NCBI GenBank assembly: GCA_023227835.1
Contig: JALOCI010000011.1
Location: forward strand, 7,134 to 71,133
From: Bacteroidales bacterium
GTDB lineage: Bacteria; Bacteroidota; Bacteroidia; Bacteroidales; UBA932
DNA: 64,000 nt
Direction of reading: 5' to 3'
Shown: in pieces, positions 26,586 to 35,484 of the stretch
How positions within the stretch are numbered: position 1 is the first letter of the stretch
Layout: each line of letters starts with the position of its first letter
The notes under the pieces: generated by a model
What the model was told of the DNA's origin: nothing
The model's input: only the letters and a program-made list of their open reading frames with translations
The model's database searches: none
Program-made: the position numbers and the translations under genes

Positions 26586-29348
26586 ATGGAGTATAATTTT
26601 CTTGAGATTGAAAAGAGGTGGCAGAAGTATTGGTCTGACAATGAGGTTTATAAAGTAGAGGTTGACAATTCAAGACCAAAGTATTATGTCTTAGACATGT
26701 TTCCTTATCCTTCAGGTGCAGGTCTGCACGTGGGGCATCCGCTGGGATATATTGCAAGTGACATATACAGCAGGTACAAGAGGCTGAGAGGTTATAACGT
26801 GCTCCACCCGATGGGTTATGATGCCTTCGGTTTGCCTGCCGAACAGTATGCCATACAGACAGGTCAGCATCCGGCAAAAACGACAGACAAAAATATCAAA
26901 AGATACAGAGAACAGCTGGATCGGATAGGTTTCTCCTATGATTGGTCCAGAGAGGTGCGCACATGTGACCCGGAGTATTATAAATGGACCCAGTGGGCAT
27001 TTCTGGAAATGTTTGCTCATTGGTATAACAGAAAAACCGGTAAGGCGGAGAAGATATCGGATCTGATATCTGTTTTTGAAAAAGAGGGAAATATAAATGT
27101 AAATGCAGAGTGTGGTGAAGAGAACAGCTTTACTGCAGATAGCTGGAATGCTTTTACTGACCGGGAGAAAGCTGCAGTTCTTATGAATTACAGAATCGCA
27201 TATCTCGGCGAGACATCTGTAAACTGGTGTGCGGCTCTGGGAACTGTTTTGGCAAATGATGAGGTAAAGGAGGGGCTCTCTGTTAGAGGAGGCCATCCGG
27301 TAGAGCAGAAGAAGATGCGTCAATGGCAACTGAGAGTCTCCGCATATTCTGAAAGATTGCTCAATGATCTTGATAACCTCGAGTGGACGGATTCCCTTAA
27401 AGATATGCAGCGCAACTGGATTGGACGTTCACAGGGAGCCGAGATGGTGTTTAAGGTATCCAACGGATTGAAAGAGTATGATATGGAGATATTCACCACA
27501 AGAGCCGACACGGTCTTCGGAGTCACATTCATGGTTCTGGCCCCTGAGAGTGAATGGGTGGAAAAGTTGACTACACTTGAACAAAAGGCTGCTGTAGAAG
27601 AGTATCTGAATTACGCAAAAAAGAAGACTGAGAGGGAGAGAATGGCTGAAACCCGCAAGGTTACGGGAGTCTTTACAGGCAGTTATGCTACAAATCCGTT
27701 TACTGAGGAGAAAATTCCTGTCTGGATATCAGAATATGTCCTTGCCGGATACGGAACCGGAGCAATAATGGCTGTCCCGGCGCACGACAGCAGGGACTAC
27801 TCTTTTGCTAAACATTTCAATTTGCCGGTGATTCCGTTAATAGAGGGTTGTGACATATCTCAGGAGAGCTTTGATGCAAAAGAGGGTATCATGTGCAATT
27901 CCGGATTCTTGTCCGGGATGACGGTAAAACAGGCAATTCCTGCAGCGATTGAGGAGGTTGAGAAAAGAGGAATTGGAAGAAGAAAGGTTAATTACCGTCT
28001 GAGGGATGCCATTTTCTCGCGTCAAAGATATTGGGGAGAGCCATTCCCTATATATTACAAAGAGGGAATTGCCACACCTATGGATATGGAAAAATTGCCT
28101 CTGAGGTTACCTGAGGTAGATAAATTTCTTCCGACTGAGAGTGGTGAGCCGCCACTCGCAAGGGCTGAGAACTGGACATTTGAAGGTTATCCTATAGAGA
28201 AGAGCACAATGCCGGGATTTGCCGGAAGCAGTGCTTACTATCTGAGATATATGGACCCTCATAATAGCGGGGCATTGGTTGGCAAAGAGGCTGACGAGTA
28301 CTGGAGAAGTGTGGACCTCTACATAGGTGGTACCGAACACGCAACAGGTCACTTGATATATTCGAGATTCTGGAATAAATTTCTGTTTGATATAGGATAT
28401 GTTTGTGAACAGGAGCCGTTCAAAAAGCTCATAAATCAGGGGATGATCCAGGGAAGGTCAAATTTTGTATACAGAGTAAAAGGAACAAATACTTTTGTCT
28501 CATACGGGTTGAAAGATAAATACGATACTACTGAAATACATGTTGATGTAAATAAAGTTTCAAACGACAGACTGGATATTGCTGCTTTTAAAGAGTGGAT
28601 GCCTGAATATGCAAATGCCGAATTTATCCTTGAAGATGGAGAATATATATGTGGATGGGCGGTCGAGAAGATGAGCAAATCTATGTTCAATGTTGTGAAT
28701 CCGGATATGATATGTGAGAATTACGGAGCGGATACCCTTAGGATGTATGAGATGTTTCTCGGTCCGCTTGAACAATCAAAACCGTGGGACACTAATGGTA
28801 TTGACGGTGTGCACCGGTTCCTTAAAAGATTCTGGAGGCTTTTCTTCAATAGGGATTCGTTCTGTGTCTCACTGGAGAGTGCATCGGCAAAAGAGCAGAA
28901 AATTCTTCATAAGCTGATTAAAAAAATCGGAGATGATATTGAGAGCTTCTCTTTCAATACAAGCATAAGTGCCTTCATGATTGCAGTTAACGAACTTTAC
29001 GAGGTTGGCTGTAACAAAAAGGAGATACTTGAACCTATGTTGGTCTTGCTTTCTCCTTTTGCTCCGCACATTACTGAAGAGCTATGGTCTTTGCTGGGAC
29101 ATAATGAGAGTATTTCAAAGGCCTCTTTCCCGCAATATATTGAGTCTTACACAGTAGAGGATACTTTTGAATATCCTGTCTCTTTCAACGGAAAGATGAG
29201 GTTCAAGGTAGCCTTGAGCAGATCCCTATCTGCAAAGGAGATAGAAGAGTATATTATTAATCAGCCGGATACTGTCAAGTATCTTGGAGAGAGCAAGATT
29301 AAAAAAGTGATTATTGTACCGGGTAAAATTATTAATATTGTTTGTTAA
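26586..29348 (+). CDS. leuS: Leucyl-tRNA synthetase
   Basis: Charges tRNA-Leu and edits mischarged products. From the ATG at 26586 it has about 920 residues, normal for LeuRS. The class I HIGH-type motif is in PYPSGAGLHVGHPLGY. The CP1 editing domain includes TRADTVFGVTFMVLAPE and the conserved GTGAIMAVPAHDSRDYSFA. Zn/catalytic-domain motifs include FSRQRYWGEPFPIYY and YIGGTEHATGHLIYSRFW, and KMSKS is present (EKMSKSMFNVVNPD). The C-terminal tRNA-binding domain ends at 29348. Its stop overlaps the phzF-like start (TAATG). Confidence 0.98.
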   Translation: MEYNFLEIEKRWQKYWSDNEVYKVEVDNSRPKYYVLDMFPYPSGAGLHVGHPLGYIASDIYSRYKRLRGYNVLHPMGYDAFGLPAEQYAIQTGQHPAKTTDKNIKRYREQLDRIGFSYDWSREVRTCDPEYYKWTQWAFLEMFAHWYNRKTGKAEKISDLISVFEKEGNINVNAECGEENSFTADSWNAFTDREKAAVLMNYRIAYLGETSVNWCAALGTVLANDEVKEGLSVRGGHPVEQKKMRQWQLRVSAYSERLLNDLDNLEWTDSLKDMQRNWIGRSQGAEMVFKVSNGLKEYDMEIFTTRADTVFGVTFMVLAPESEWVEKLTTLEQKAAVEEYLNYAKKKTERERMAETRKVTGVFTGSYATNPFTEEKIPVWISEYVLAGYGTGAIMAVPAHDSRDYSFAKHFNLPVIPLIEGCDISQESFDAKEGIMCNSGFLSGMTVKQAIPAAIEEVEKRGIGRRKVNYRLRDAIFSRQRYWGEPFPIYYKEGIATPMDMEKLPLRLPEVDKFLPTESGEPPLARAENWTFEGYPIEKSTMPGFAGSSAYYLRYMDPHNSGALVGKEADEYWRSVDLYIGGTEHATGHLIYSRFWNKFLFDIGYVCEQEPFKKLINQGMIQGRSNFVYRVKGTNTFVSYGLKDKYDTTEIHVDVNKVSNDRLDIAAFKEWMPEYANAEFILEDGEYICGWAVEKMSKSMFNVVNPDMICENYGADTLRMYEMFLGPLEQSKPWDTNGIDGVHRFLKRFWRLFFNRDSFCVSLESASAKEQKILHKLIKKIGDDIESFSFNTSISAFMIAVNELYEVGCNKKEILEPMLVLLSPFAPHITEELWSLLGHNESISKASFPQYIESYTVEDTFEYPVSFNGKMRFKVALSRSLSAKEIEEYIINQPDTVKYLGESKIKKVIIVPGKIINIVC

Positions 29349-30136
29349 TGGTTCTTCAAGCTTTTCAAGTAGATGCCTTTACTGACAAGGTTTTTGCAGG
29401 AAACCCTGCAGCGGTAGTTTTTCTCGAGGAAAAACTTTCGGATGTATTGCTTGGCAAAATTGCCAGGGAGAATATGTTACCTGAGACAGCATTTGTCCTG
29501 CCTATGGGCAATGGAAAATACTCACTCAGGTGGTTTAATCCTGATATAGAGATTGATCTTTGCGGTCATGCAACCCTTGCAGCCGCACATGTATTATTTT
29601 CGTGGTATAAGTGTAAGGAACAGGAGATAGAGTTTGACACTCATTCAGGACCTATAAAGGTCAGGATTGAAGGAGATCTGTATGCTATGGATTTTCCTTT
29701 ACGAGAGCCTCAAAAGGCCTCTCTGCCGGAAGAGATTTATGACAGCCTGAATATAAAACCGAATGAAGTATTAAAGGCCAGGGACTATATACTCGTCTAT
29801 TCCACACAGGAGGAGGTCGAGCTTATTGAGGTATCCCGCTCAGTTTTTGATGAGATTAACATAGACCCGGGAGGGGTTGCTGTGACAGCTCCGGGAACCG
29901 AGTGTGATTTTGTTTCGAGATTTTTCACACCACAGGCGACGATACTTGAGGACCCGGTGACCGGCTCAGCGCATTGCTCACTTGCACCATACTGGTCTTC
30001 TAAACTTGACAAAAAGAGACTTTTGGCAAGACAGCTTTCTGAGAGGGGAGGCGTTATTGATTGTACGGTTGAGGATGGAACGGTGGTAATACGAGGAAAA
30101 GCTGTAATATATTCTAAATCGGAAATTTATCTTTGA
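29348..30136 (+). CDS. PhzF-family isomerase/epimerase
   Basis: About 262 residues of the PhzF/YddE fold, two similar half-domains related to diaminopimelate epimerase. Signatures are FQVDAFTDKVFAGNPAAVV, the catalytic-Glu region MLPETAF, RWFNPDIEIDLCGHATLAAAH and, in the second half, EDPVTGSAHCSLAPYW. In phenazine producers PhzF isomerises DHHA; most bacterial homologues have unknown substrates and there are no phenazine genes here. The ATG at 29348 overlaps the leuS stop (TAATG), so translation is coupled. Confidence 0.88.
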   Translation: MVLQAFQVDAFTDKVFAGNPAAVVFLEEKLSDVLLGKIARENMLPETAFVLPMGNGKYSLRWFNPDIEIDLCGHATLAAAHVLFSWYKCKEQEIEFDTHSGPIKVRIEGDLYAMDFPLREPQKASLPEEIYDSLNIKPNEVLKARDYILVYSTQEEVELIEVSRSVFDEINIDPGGVAVTAPGTECDFVSRFFTPQATILEDPVTGSAHCSLAPYWSSKLDKKRLLARQLSERGGVIDCTVEDGTVVIRGKAVIYSKSEIYL

Positions 30137-30144
30137 TTTTAAAT

Positions 30145-31044
30145 ATGGACAATTCAGTTTTAAAAATCTTCAAATCCTATTCTTTGATGACAATTGGGTT
30201 GTTCATCTTCGTTTTCAGTTGGACAGCCTTTCTTATCCCTGTTGAGATAGCAGGAGGAGGTGTCAGCGGTCTTGCATCTGTTATTCAATATGCTACAGGG
30301 ATTGAGGTGTTTTACTCATATCTGCTGATAAATATATTCCTTCTTGGAGTCGGGTTTCTTATTCTTGGGAACGGCTTCGGCTTCAAAACAATATATTGTA
30401 TCTCGGTTGCTGCGCTTTTCTTCAAATTTCTCCCACTAATACCTTGGGTCACAGATATTGAGGATAAGCTGATAAATTCGGTTATCGGTGGTACAATGAG
30501 CGGTATTGGTATAGGAATCATATTTCTGCAGGGCGGGAGTACCGGGGGAACTGATATTATTGCACTTATCATATCTAAATACAGGGAAACCTCTCCCGGA
30601 AGAGTATTTCTTTTCTGCGACCTGATAATAATTGGTTCTGTAATATTCATTCCCGGAAAAAGTCTGTCGGATGTTATTTACGGTTATATCGAGATGGTCT
30701 CTTTCTCCTATGTGATTGATATGATTCTTACCGGCAACAAGCAATCTGTGCAGATTCATATTTTTTCCGCAAAATATAAGGAAATAGCAGACAAGGCAAT
30801 GACAGACCTGAGAAGAGGAGTCACTGCGATAACTTCAACAGGGTGGTACTCGCAGAAGGAGAGCCGTGTCCTGATAATAGTGCTGAGGAAGAACCAGGTT
30901 TCAGACATCACAGCATTGGTAAAGGAGATAGATAAGGACGCATTCATGACAGTAACTCCTGTTATGAGTGTATATGGAGAGGGATTCGATAAATTTAAAG
31001 GTGGAAAAATATCATGGAAAAGAAAAAAAGAACACCTTACATAG
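30145..31044 (+). CDS. YitT family membrane protein (first copy)
   Basis: About 299 residues with five or six N-terminal transmembrane segments (YitT_membrane) and a C-terminal cytosolic DUF2179 domain (about 215-290). Conserved stretches are IPVEIAGGGVSGLASVI, the FLQGGSTGGTDIIALIISKY motif and RGVTAITSTGWYS. Function is not established; some members affect small-molecule export or import. The ATG at 30145 is preferred over a TTG at 30133. The gene belongs to the leuS-phzF run and overlaps the second YitT copy by 31 bases. Confidence 0.85.
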   Translation: MDNSVLKIFKSYSLMTIGLFIFVFSWTAFLIPVEIAGGGVSGLASVIQYATGIEVFYSYLLINIFLLGVGFLILGNGFGFKTIYCISVAALFFKFLPLIPWVTDIEDKLINSVIGGTMSGIGIGIIFLQGGSTGGTDIIALIISKYRETSPGRVFLFCDLIIIGSVIFIPGKSLSDVIYGYIEMVSFSYVIDMILTGNKQSVQIHIFSAKYKEIADKAMTDLRRGVTAITSTGWYSQKESRVLIIVLRKNQVSDITALVKEIDKDAFMTVTPVMSVYGEGFDKFKGGKISWKRKKEHLT

Positions 31045-31913
31045 TTTTTAAGGAATACCTGATAATTTCCATCGGACTTCTGCTGTACGCATTAGGATGG
31101 AGCACCTTTCTCATTCCAAATAACCTTGTCGGGGGAGGGGTTACAGGTATTTCAGCGATAATACTGTATGCTACCGGTTTTCCTATAAGTTACAGCTATA
31201 TAATCATTAACGGTTTATTGGTTGCAATAGCATTGAAAGTCTTAGGTAAGCAGTTCGGAGTTAAAACTGTTTATGCAATATTAATAGTTTCAATTTTTTT
31301 TAAGGTTATTCCTGGGCTGATTCCCACTGAATTAATACAGGATATAGCCATCGGAAACGGAAAACTACTCTCTGCAATAATGGGAGGTGTCTGTTCCGGA
31401 GTTGGCATAGCAATAACATTTACTCAGGGAGGCAGCTCCGGTGGCACTGATATTATTGCGCTCATGATTTCCAAATTCAGAAATATTTCTCCGGGGAAAC
31501 TGATACTTTACTGTGATATAATCATAATAGCCAGTTCCATGCTCATTCCAGACAACTCTTCTCTTGGAGAGAAGCTGGCTGTTGTAATATATGGTTACAT
31601 ACTTATCACAGTATCGAGTTACACGATAGACCTGGTACTATCCGGAGCGAGGCAGTCAATCCAGATATTCATATTCTCAAAACAATATGAGGAGATAGCT
31701 GAGAGAATTACTTCGCTCGGCAGGGGCGTTACAGTCATAGATGCAATGGGTTGGTTTACAAAGGAGAAGGGAAAGGTTCTTATGGTAATAGTCAGAAGGA
31801 CAGAAAGTAATTATGTTTTCAGAATCATCAGGGAGATTGACAAGGGGGCATTTATATCTGTCGGTAATGTTATGGGCGTTTACGGACAAGGGTTCGATCA
31901 AATCAAGAAATAA
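31014..31913 (+). CDS. YitT family membrane protein (second copy)
   Basis: A 299-residue paralogue of the preceding gene with the same layout: IPNNLVGGGVTGISAII, FTQGGSSGGTDIIALMISKF and a C-terminal DUF2179 domain with RGVTVIDAMGWFT. The two genes overlap by 31 bases, and tandem duplication is the simplest origin. Co-translation suggests that the products may form a heteromeric transporter (inference). A short AT-rich stretch (31914-32046) follows, with a promoter for the next gene. Confidence 0.85.
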   Translation: MEKKKRTPYIVFKEYLIISIGLLLYALGWSTFLIPNNLVGGGVTGISAIILYATGFPISYSYIIINGLLVAIALKVLGKQFGVKTVYAILIVSIFFKVIPGLIPTELIQDIAIGNGKLLSAIMGGVCSGVGIAITFTQGGSSGGTDIIALMISKFRNISPGKLILYCDIIIIASSMLIPDNSSLGEKLAVVIYGYILITVSSYTIDLVLSGARQSIQIFIFSKQYEEIAERITSLGRGVTVIDAMGWFTKEKGKVLMVIVRRTESNYVFRIIREIDKGAFISVGNVMGVYGQGFDQIKK

Positions 31914-32017
31914 ATATTGACAAACCAGCTTGATATTTAGAATCGTCAAAAAAATCAAAAATCAGATAAATTATTAGTTAGTAATATATTAGATTGTGGT
32001 GGTTCATTTTTATTTTT

Positions 32018-32025
32018 TAAATTTG
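32018..32025 (+). promoter_or_regulatory. Promoter -7 element for the membrane AraC regulator
   Basis: TAAATTTG, with ATTG (3 of 4 matching TTTG) 21 bases upstream at 31993-31996. It lies 21 bases before the ATG at 32047 and argues against the longer open frame from 31996. Confidence 0.5.
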
Positions 32026-32046
32026 ATTCGACTTAACTTAATCTAT

Positions 32047-33198
32047 ATGAATTTACTATCTGATTTTGTAGCGGTTCAGTCAAGGATTGAGCTTCTGTTT
32101 ACTATTATCTTTCTAATTGCCTCAATGTACTTCCCTTTTCTTTTATTCGTAAAGAAGAACTTCAGTGACAGAGAGAGAAGACTTGTCAGGCTTATGTTTC
32201 TGTGTTTCACATTAATTACGGTCATACTTTGGATGAGGCTAATTACCCATTTGCACTTTCCTGAGAAGGATTTTGTACATGGCGCCCTTTTAACGTTAAT
32301 TAGTCTGATAATTATTACGGCGCCATTGAGAAAGTATATCTATAGCAAGATGGAGCTTGGAGTGAGTTCTGTCAACTTTTCTTTGATAAAAATAATTGTT
32401 GCCTCTTTGTTCTATACTCTTTTTATTGTGGTATACCATTTTATAGGGCAATTACCTGCTTACGTGGAGATAGCCTTTACACTCCTTTTTACACTGTTTT
32501 TTCTTACAGAAACAGTTCAGATTGTAATGAAAATAGGTGCTAAATTGACCTCTTCTACTCAATCTGACTGGGATGGTGTGGAGCGGATAAAGTATGGGTT
32601 GTTTCTTCTCTTTGCAGAAATATTTCTCTCATTATTGCTCATTATCTGTGTCTTCATAAAGCTGGATTACATATATATATGGTCCATTATCTGCATATTA
32701 ACGGCTTTTAACGGATATATCTTTATAGCCCCCTTTTATCTTGAAAATTCAGATGTAAGGGAGGATGACGAAACCGGGATTGCGATTAAAAGGGATATTT
32801 ATGTAAAGGACAAAGGGGGCAGAACCCTGAATGACAGGCTTAGGGCCGATGATCTTTACGAGAGGTTAATAATCTATTTTGATCAGAAAAAGCCATACCT
32901 TAGACAAAACCTTAAAATAAAGGAGGTTGCCCTTTATCTTTATTCAAATAAGACATATCTTTCGCGTATTATAAATGACAAGCATAACCTTAATTTTAAT
33001 CAGTTTGTCAACTACTACAGGATAGAGGAGGTAAAGAGGATTTTTGCAGAGAACTCATCTCTCAATATACAGGAACTTTGTACGAGGTCAGGGTTTGGAT
33101 CTATGGCAACGTTTTCAATAGCATTCAGGTATTATCTCGGTAATACTCCTGCAGACTGGTGCAAAGAGCAGAAGCTTCTCCGCGAGCATGAGCAGTAA
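32047..33198 (+). CDS. Membrane-bound AraC-family transcriptional regulator
   Basis: About 383 residues. The first 230 contain roughly seven hydrophobic segments (FTIIFLIASMYFPFLLF to YIWSIICILTAFNGYIFI), so the N-terminus is a membrane sensor. The last 100 residues are a complete AraC DNA-binding domain with two helix-turn-helix units (LKIKEVALYLYSNKTYLSRI and LNIQELCTRSGFGSMATFSI). Membrane-embedded AraC proteins are known in Bacteroidetes, but ligands are mostly unknown. The start at 32047 follows a promoter element. The 3' end overlaps a second AraC-type gene by 11 bases. Confidence 0.82.
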   Translation: MNLLSDFVAVQSRIELLFTIIFLIASMYFPFLLFVKKNFSDRERRLVRLMFLCFTLITVILWMRLITHLHFPEKDFVHGALLTLISLIIITAPLRKYIYSKMELGVSSVNFSLIKIIVASLFYTLFIVVYHFIGQLPAYVEIAFTLLFTLFFLTETVQIVMKIGAKLTSSTQSDWDGVERIKYGLFLLFAEIFLSLLLIICVFIKLDYIYIWSIICILTAFNGYIFIAPFYLENSDVREDDETGIAIKRDIYVKDKGGRTLNDRLRADDLYERLIIYFDQKKPYLRQNLKIKEVALYLYSNKTYLSRIINDKHNLNFNQFVNYYRIEEVKRIFAENSSLNIQELCTRSGFGSMATFSIAFRYYLGNTPADWCKEQKLLREHEQ

Positions 33199-33637
33199 AA
33201 GGGGACATTTTTTCAGAAGATTACTATTTTTATCAGGACTGCTATATGAGAAGCCTGTTTTTTACAACACCTCTGTTGTGAATAAAGTTGGCAGTAGAGC
33301 AGACAAACTGATGATCTCTGACCATCTGTATCTTGATCCTGCCTTGACCATCTCAAAGCTTGCAAGAATTGCCGGTACTAACCGAAGCTACCTCTCATAT
33401 TTCATCCGTGAGTGTAAAGGGTGCACTTTCAGGGAATATGTGAATTCAATGCGCGCCAGGCATGCATTTGAGTTATTAAGATCTGAAAAAATGCACTGCT
33501 TATCTGATTTGGCCATTGAATGTGGATTCAGCAATCTCAGGAGTCTGAACAGATCTTATAAGGCCTTTTATGGCAAACTTCCCTCTCAGGAGAGAAGAGA
33601 TTTTCTTAGAGAAAACTCTACAATTCGTCAACTATGA
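33188..33637 (+). CDS. Stand-alone AraC-type DNA-binding protein
   Basis: A 149-residue protein consisting mainly of an AraC HTH domain (LTISKLARIAGTNRSYLSYF and LSDLAIECGFSNLRSLNRSYKAFYG) after a short basic N-terminus. There is no sensor domain. It overlaps the membrane AraC gene by 11 bases, so the two are translationally coupled and may act together, for example as a heterodimer (inference). Its 3' end overlaps parE on the other strand by 20 bases. Confidence 0.8.
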   Translation: MSSKRGHFFRRLLFLSGLLYEKPVFYNTSVVNKVGSRADKLMISDHLYLDPALTISKLARIAGTNRSYLSYFIRECKGCTFREYVNSMRARHAFELLRSEKMHCLSDLAIECGFSNLRSLNRSYKAFYGKLPSQERRDFLRENSTIRQL

Positions 33638-35450
33638 CATCCTGTCTAAGGTTTGCCCTGATAAATCCCTGACGGTCAGGTGTGTTTTTGCCCATGTAAA
33701 ACTCGAGTAATTCAGGAATGTTATCGTCATTGCTGAGTCTTACCCTTTCCAGCTTTATATTCTCACCTATAAAACCACGGAACTCGTCCGGGGAGATCTC
33801 TCCAAGTCCTTTAAACCTTGTTACCTCTGTGTTTGATCCAAGTTTCTTTATTGCCCGGTCTCTCTCTTCAGTCGAATAGCAGTAAATCGTCTCTTTTTTA
33901 TTCCTTACACGGAACAGTGGTGTTTGTAAAATATGCAAATGCCCCTGGCGTATAAGGTCAGGGAAAAACTGCAGAAAAAATGTAAGCAACAGCAGACGTA
34001 TGTGCATCCCGTCCACATCAGCATCTGTTGCAATTACAATCTGGTTGTATCTGAGATTCTCAAGGTCCTCTTCAATATTCAATGCCGCCTGCAAAAGATT
34101 GAACTCCTCATTTTCGTATACTATTTTCTTGGTCAACCCGTATGAGTTCTGAGGTTTTCCCCTGAGGCTGAATACTGCCTGAGTGGCAACATCCCTGCTT
34201 TTTGTAATTGAACCGCTTGCAGAATCACCTTCGGTAATAAACAGAGTGCTCTCCTCAGCCCTGTCGTTCTTGTCATTGTAATGCACACGGCAGTCTCTCA
34301 GTTTTCTGTTGTGAAGGTTTGCCTTCTTTGCCCTGTCTCGTGCAAGCTTCTGGATTCCCGAAATGGCTTTTCTCTCTTTTTCGGAATCCAGTATCTTCTT
34401 TAAAATTATATCAGCAGTTTCAGGGTGCTTGTGAAGGTAGTTGTCAAGGTTGTCTTTTATAAAATCAACGATGAAGTTCCTGATGCTTATTCCGCCGGCA
34501 GTCATCTCCTTTGAGCCCAGCTTGGTTTTTGTCTGACCTTCAAATTGAGGTTCCTGCACTTTGATACTTACGGCAGCTATTATAGATTGGCGTACGTCAC
34601 TTGGATCAAAATCCTTTTTGTAAAACTCTTTTAGAGTCTTGGCTATTCCTTCCCTGAACGCCGCAAGATGTGTTCCCCCCTGTGTGGTGTACTGTCCGTT
34701 TACAAATGAGGATATTCCCTCTCCGTAATCATTGCCGTGAGTGATTGCTATCTCTATATCTTCTCCTTTAAGATGGATCGGCTGATATAGAGGCTCTTTT
34801 GTAAGACCTTCATTTAGCAGGTCCAGCAGACCATTTTTGGAGAAGAACTCTTTGTCATTGAATTTTATGGTCAGACCAGTGTTCAGGTAAGAGTAGTTCT
34901 TGAGCATATTTTCTACAAACTCGAAGTTGTAGGAGTAGTTTTCAAATAGCTCATCATCAGCGATAAATGTTACCAGCGTGCCATTCTTTTCATTAGTGGC
35001 AATTCTTCCCTCCTCAATCAGTTCTCCTCTGCTGAATTTTGCAAAGTGACTCTCTCCTTCACGATATGATTGTATATGACATGAAACGGAAAGGGCATTG
35101 ACAGCTTTAAGTCCGACACCATTAAGCCCGACAGATTTTTTAAATGCCTCATCGTCATACTTGCCACCTGTATTAATTTTACTGGAGGCATCCACAAGAC
35201 TTCCCAAAGGGATACCGCGTCCATAGTCACGTATGGTTACCGATCTCTCTTTAATGCTCACAGAAATTGATTTTCCAAATCCCATGGCAAATTCATCGAC
35301 AGAGTTGTCTATAACCTCTTTGAGCAGTATGTAAATACCGTCATCAGGGGAAGAACCGTCTCCGAGTTTACCAATATACATTCCCGGTCTGCGCCTTATA
35401 TGCTCGTTCCAGTTTAGTGTCCTGATGTTTTTTTCGGTATATGTGCTCAT
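33618..35450 (-). CDS. parE: DNA topoisomerase IV subunit B
   Basis: ATPase subunit of the type IIA enzyme that decatenates chromosomes. About 610 residues from the ATG at 35450. The GHKL ATPase domain shows EVIDNSVDEF, RDYGRGIPLG and GLNGVGLKAVNALS; the Toprim domain has the EGDSASGS motif and DADVDGMHIR. The length and the sequence around PLFRVRNKKETIYCYS fit ParE better than GyrB, but GyrB cannot be fully excluded. A promoter element at 35468-35475 precedes this start, excluding the in-frame extension to 35537. parC is not in the window. Confidence 0.88.
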   Translation of the reverse strand: MSTYTEKNIRTLNWNEHIRRRPGMYIGKLGDGSSPDDGIYILLKEVIDNSVDEFAMGFGKSISVSIKERSVTIRDYGRGIPLGSLVDASSKINTGGKYDDEAFKKSVGLNGVGLKAVNALSVSCHIQSYREGESHFAKFSRGELIEEGRIATNEKNGTLVTFIADDELFENYSYNFEFVENMLKNYSYLNTGLTIKFNDKEFFSKNGLLDLLNEGLTKEPLYQPIHLKGEDIEIAITHGNDYGEGISSFVNGQYTTQGGTHLAAFREGIAKTLKEFYKKDFDPSDVRQSIIAAVSIKVQEPQFEGQTKTKLGSKEMTAGGISIRNFIVDFIKDNLDNYLHKHPETADIILKKILDSEKERKAISGIQKLARDRAKKANLHNRKLRDCRVHYNDKNDRAEESTLFITEGDSASGSITKSRDVATQAVFSLRGKPQNSYGLTKKIVYENEEFNLLQAALNIEEDLENLRYNQIVIATDADVDGMHIRLLLLTFFLQFFPDLIRQGHLHILQTPLFRVRNKKETIYCYSTEERDRAIKKLGSNTEVTRFKGLGEISPDEFRGFIGENIKLERVRLSNDDNIPELLEFYMGKNTPDRQGFIRANLRQDVIVDEL

Positions 35451-35467
35451 TTGTGATCTCTTTGTCG

Positions 35468-35475
35468 CAAAGTTA
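35468..35475 (-). promoter_or_regulatory. Promoter -7 element for parE
   Basis: The minus strand reads TAACTTTG (TAnnTTTG), 17 bases before the ATG at 35450 and just after the thrA stop at 35485. Confidence 0.5.
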
Positions 35476-35484
35476 TAAAAATTT

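Noticed and set aside
26712..27329. 205-codon frame antisense to leuS
   Set aside because: A shadow of leuS codon usage; the product is Cys- and Ser-rich without a domain and has no promoter.
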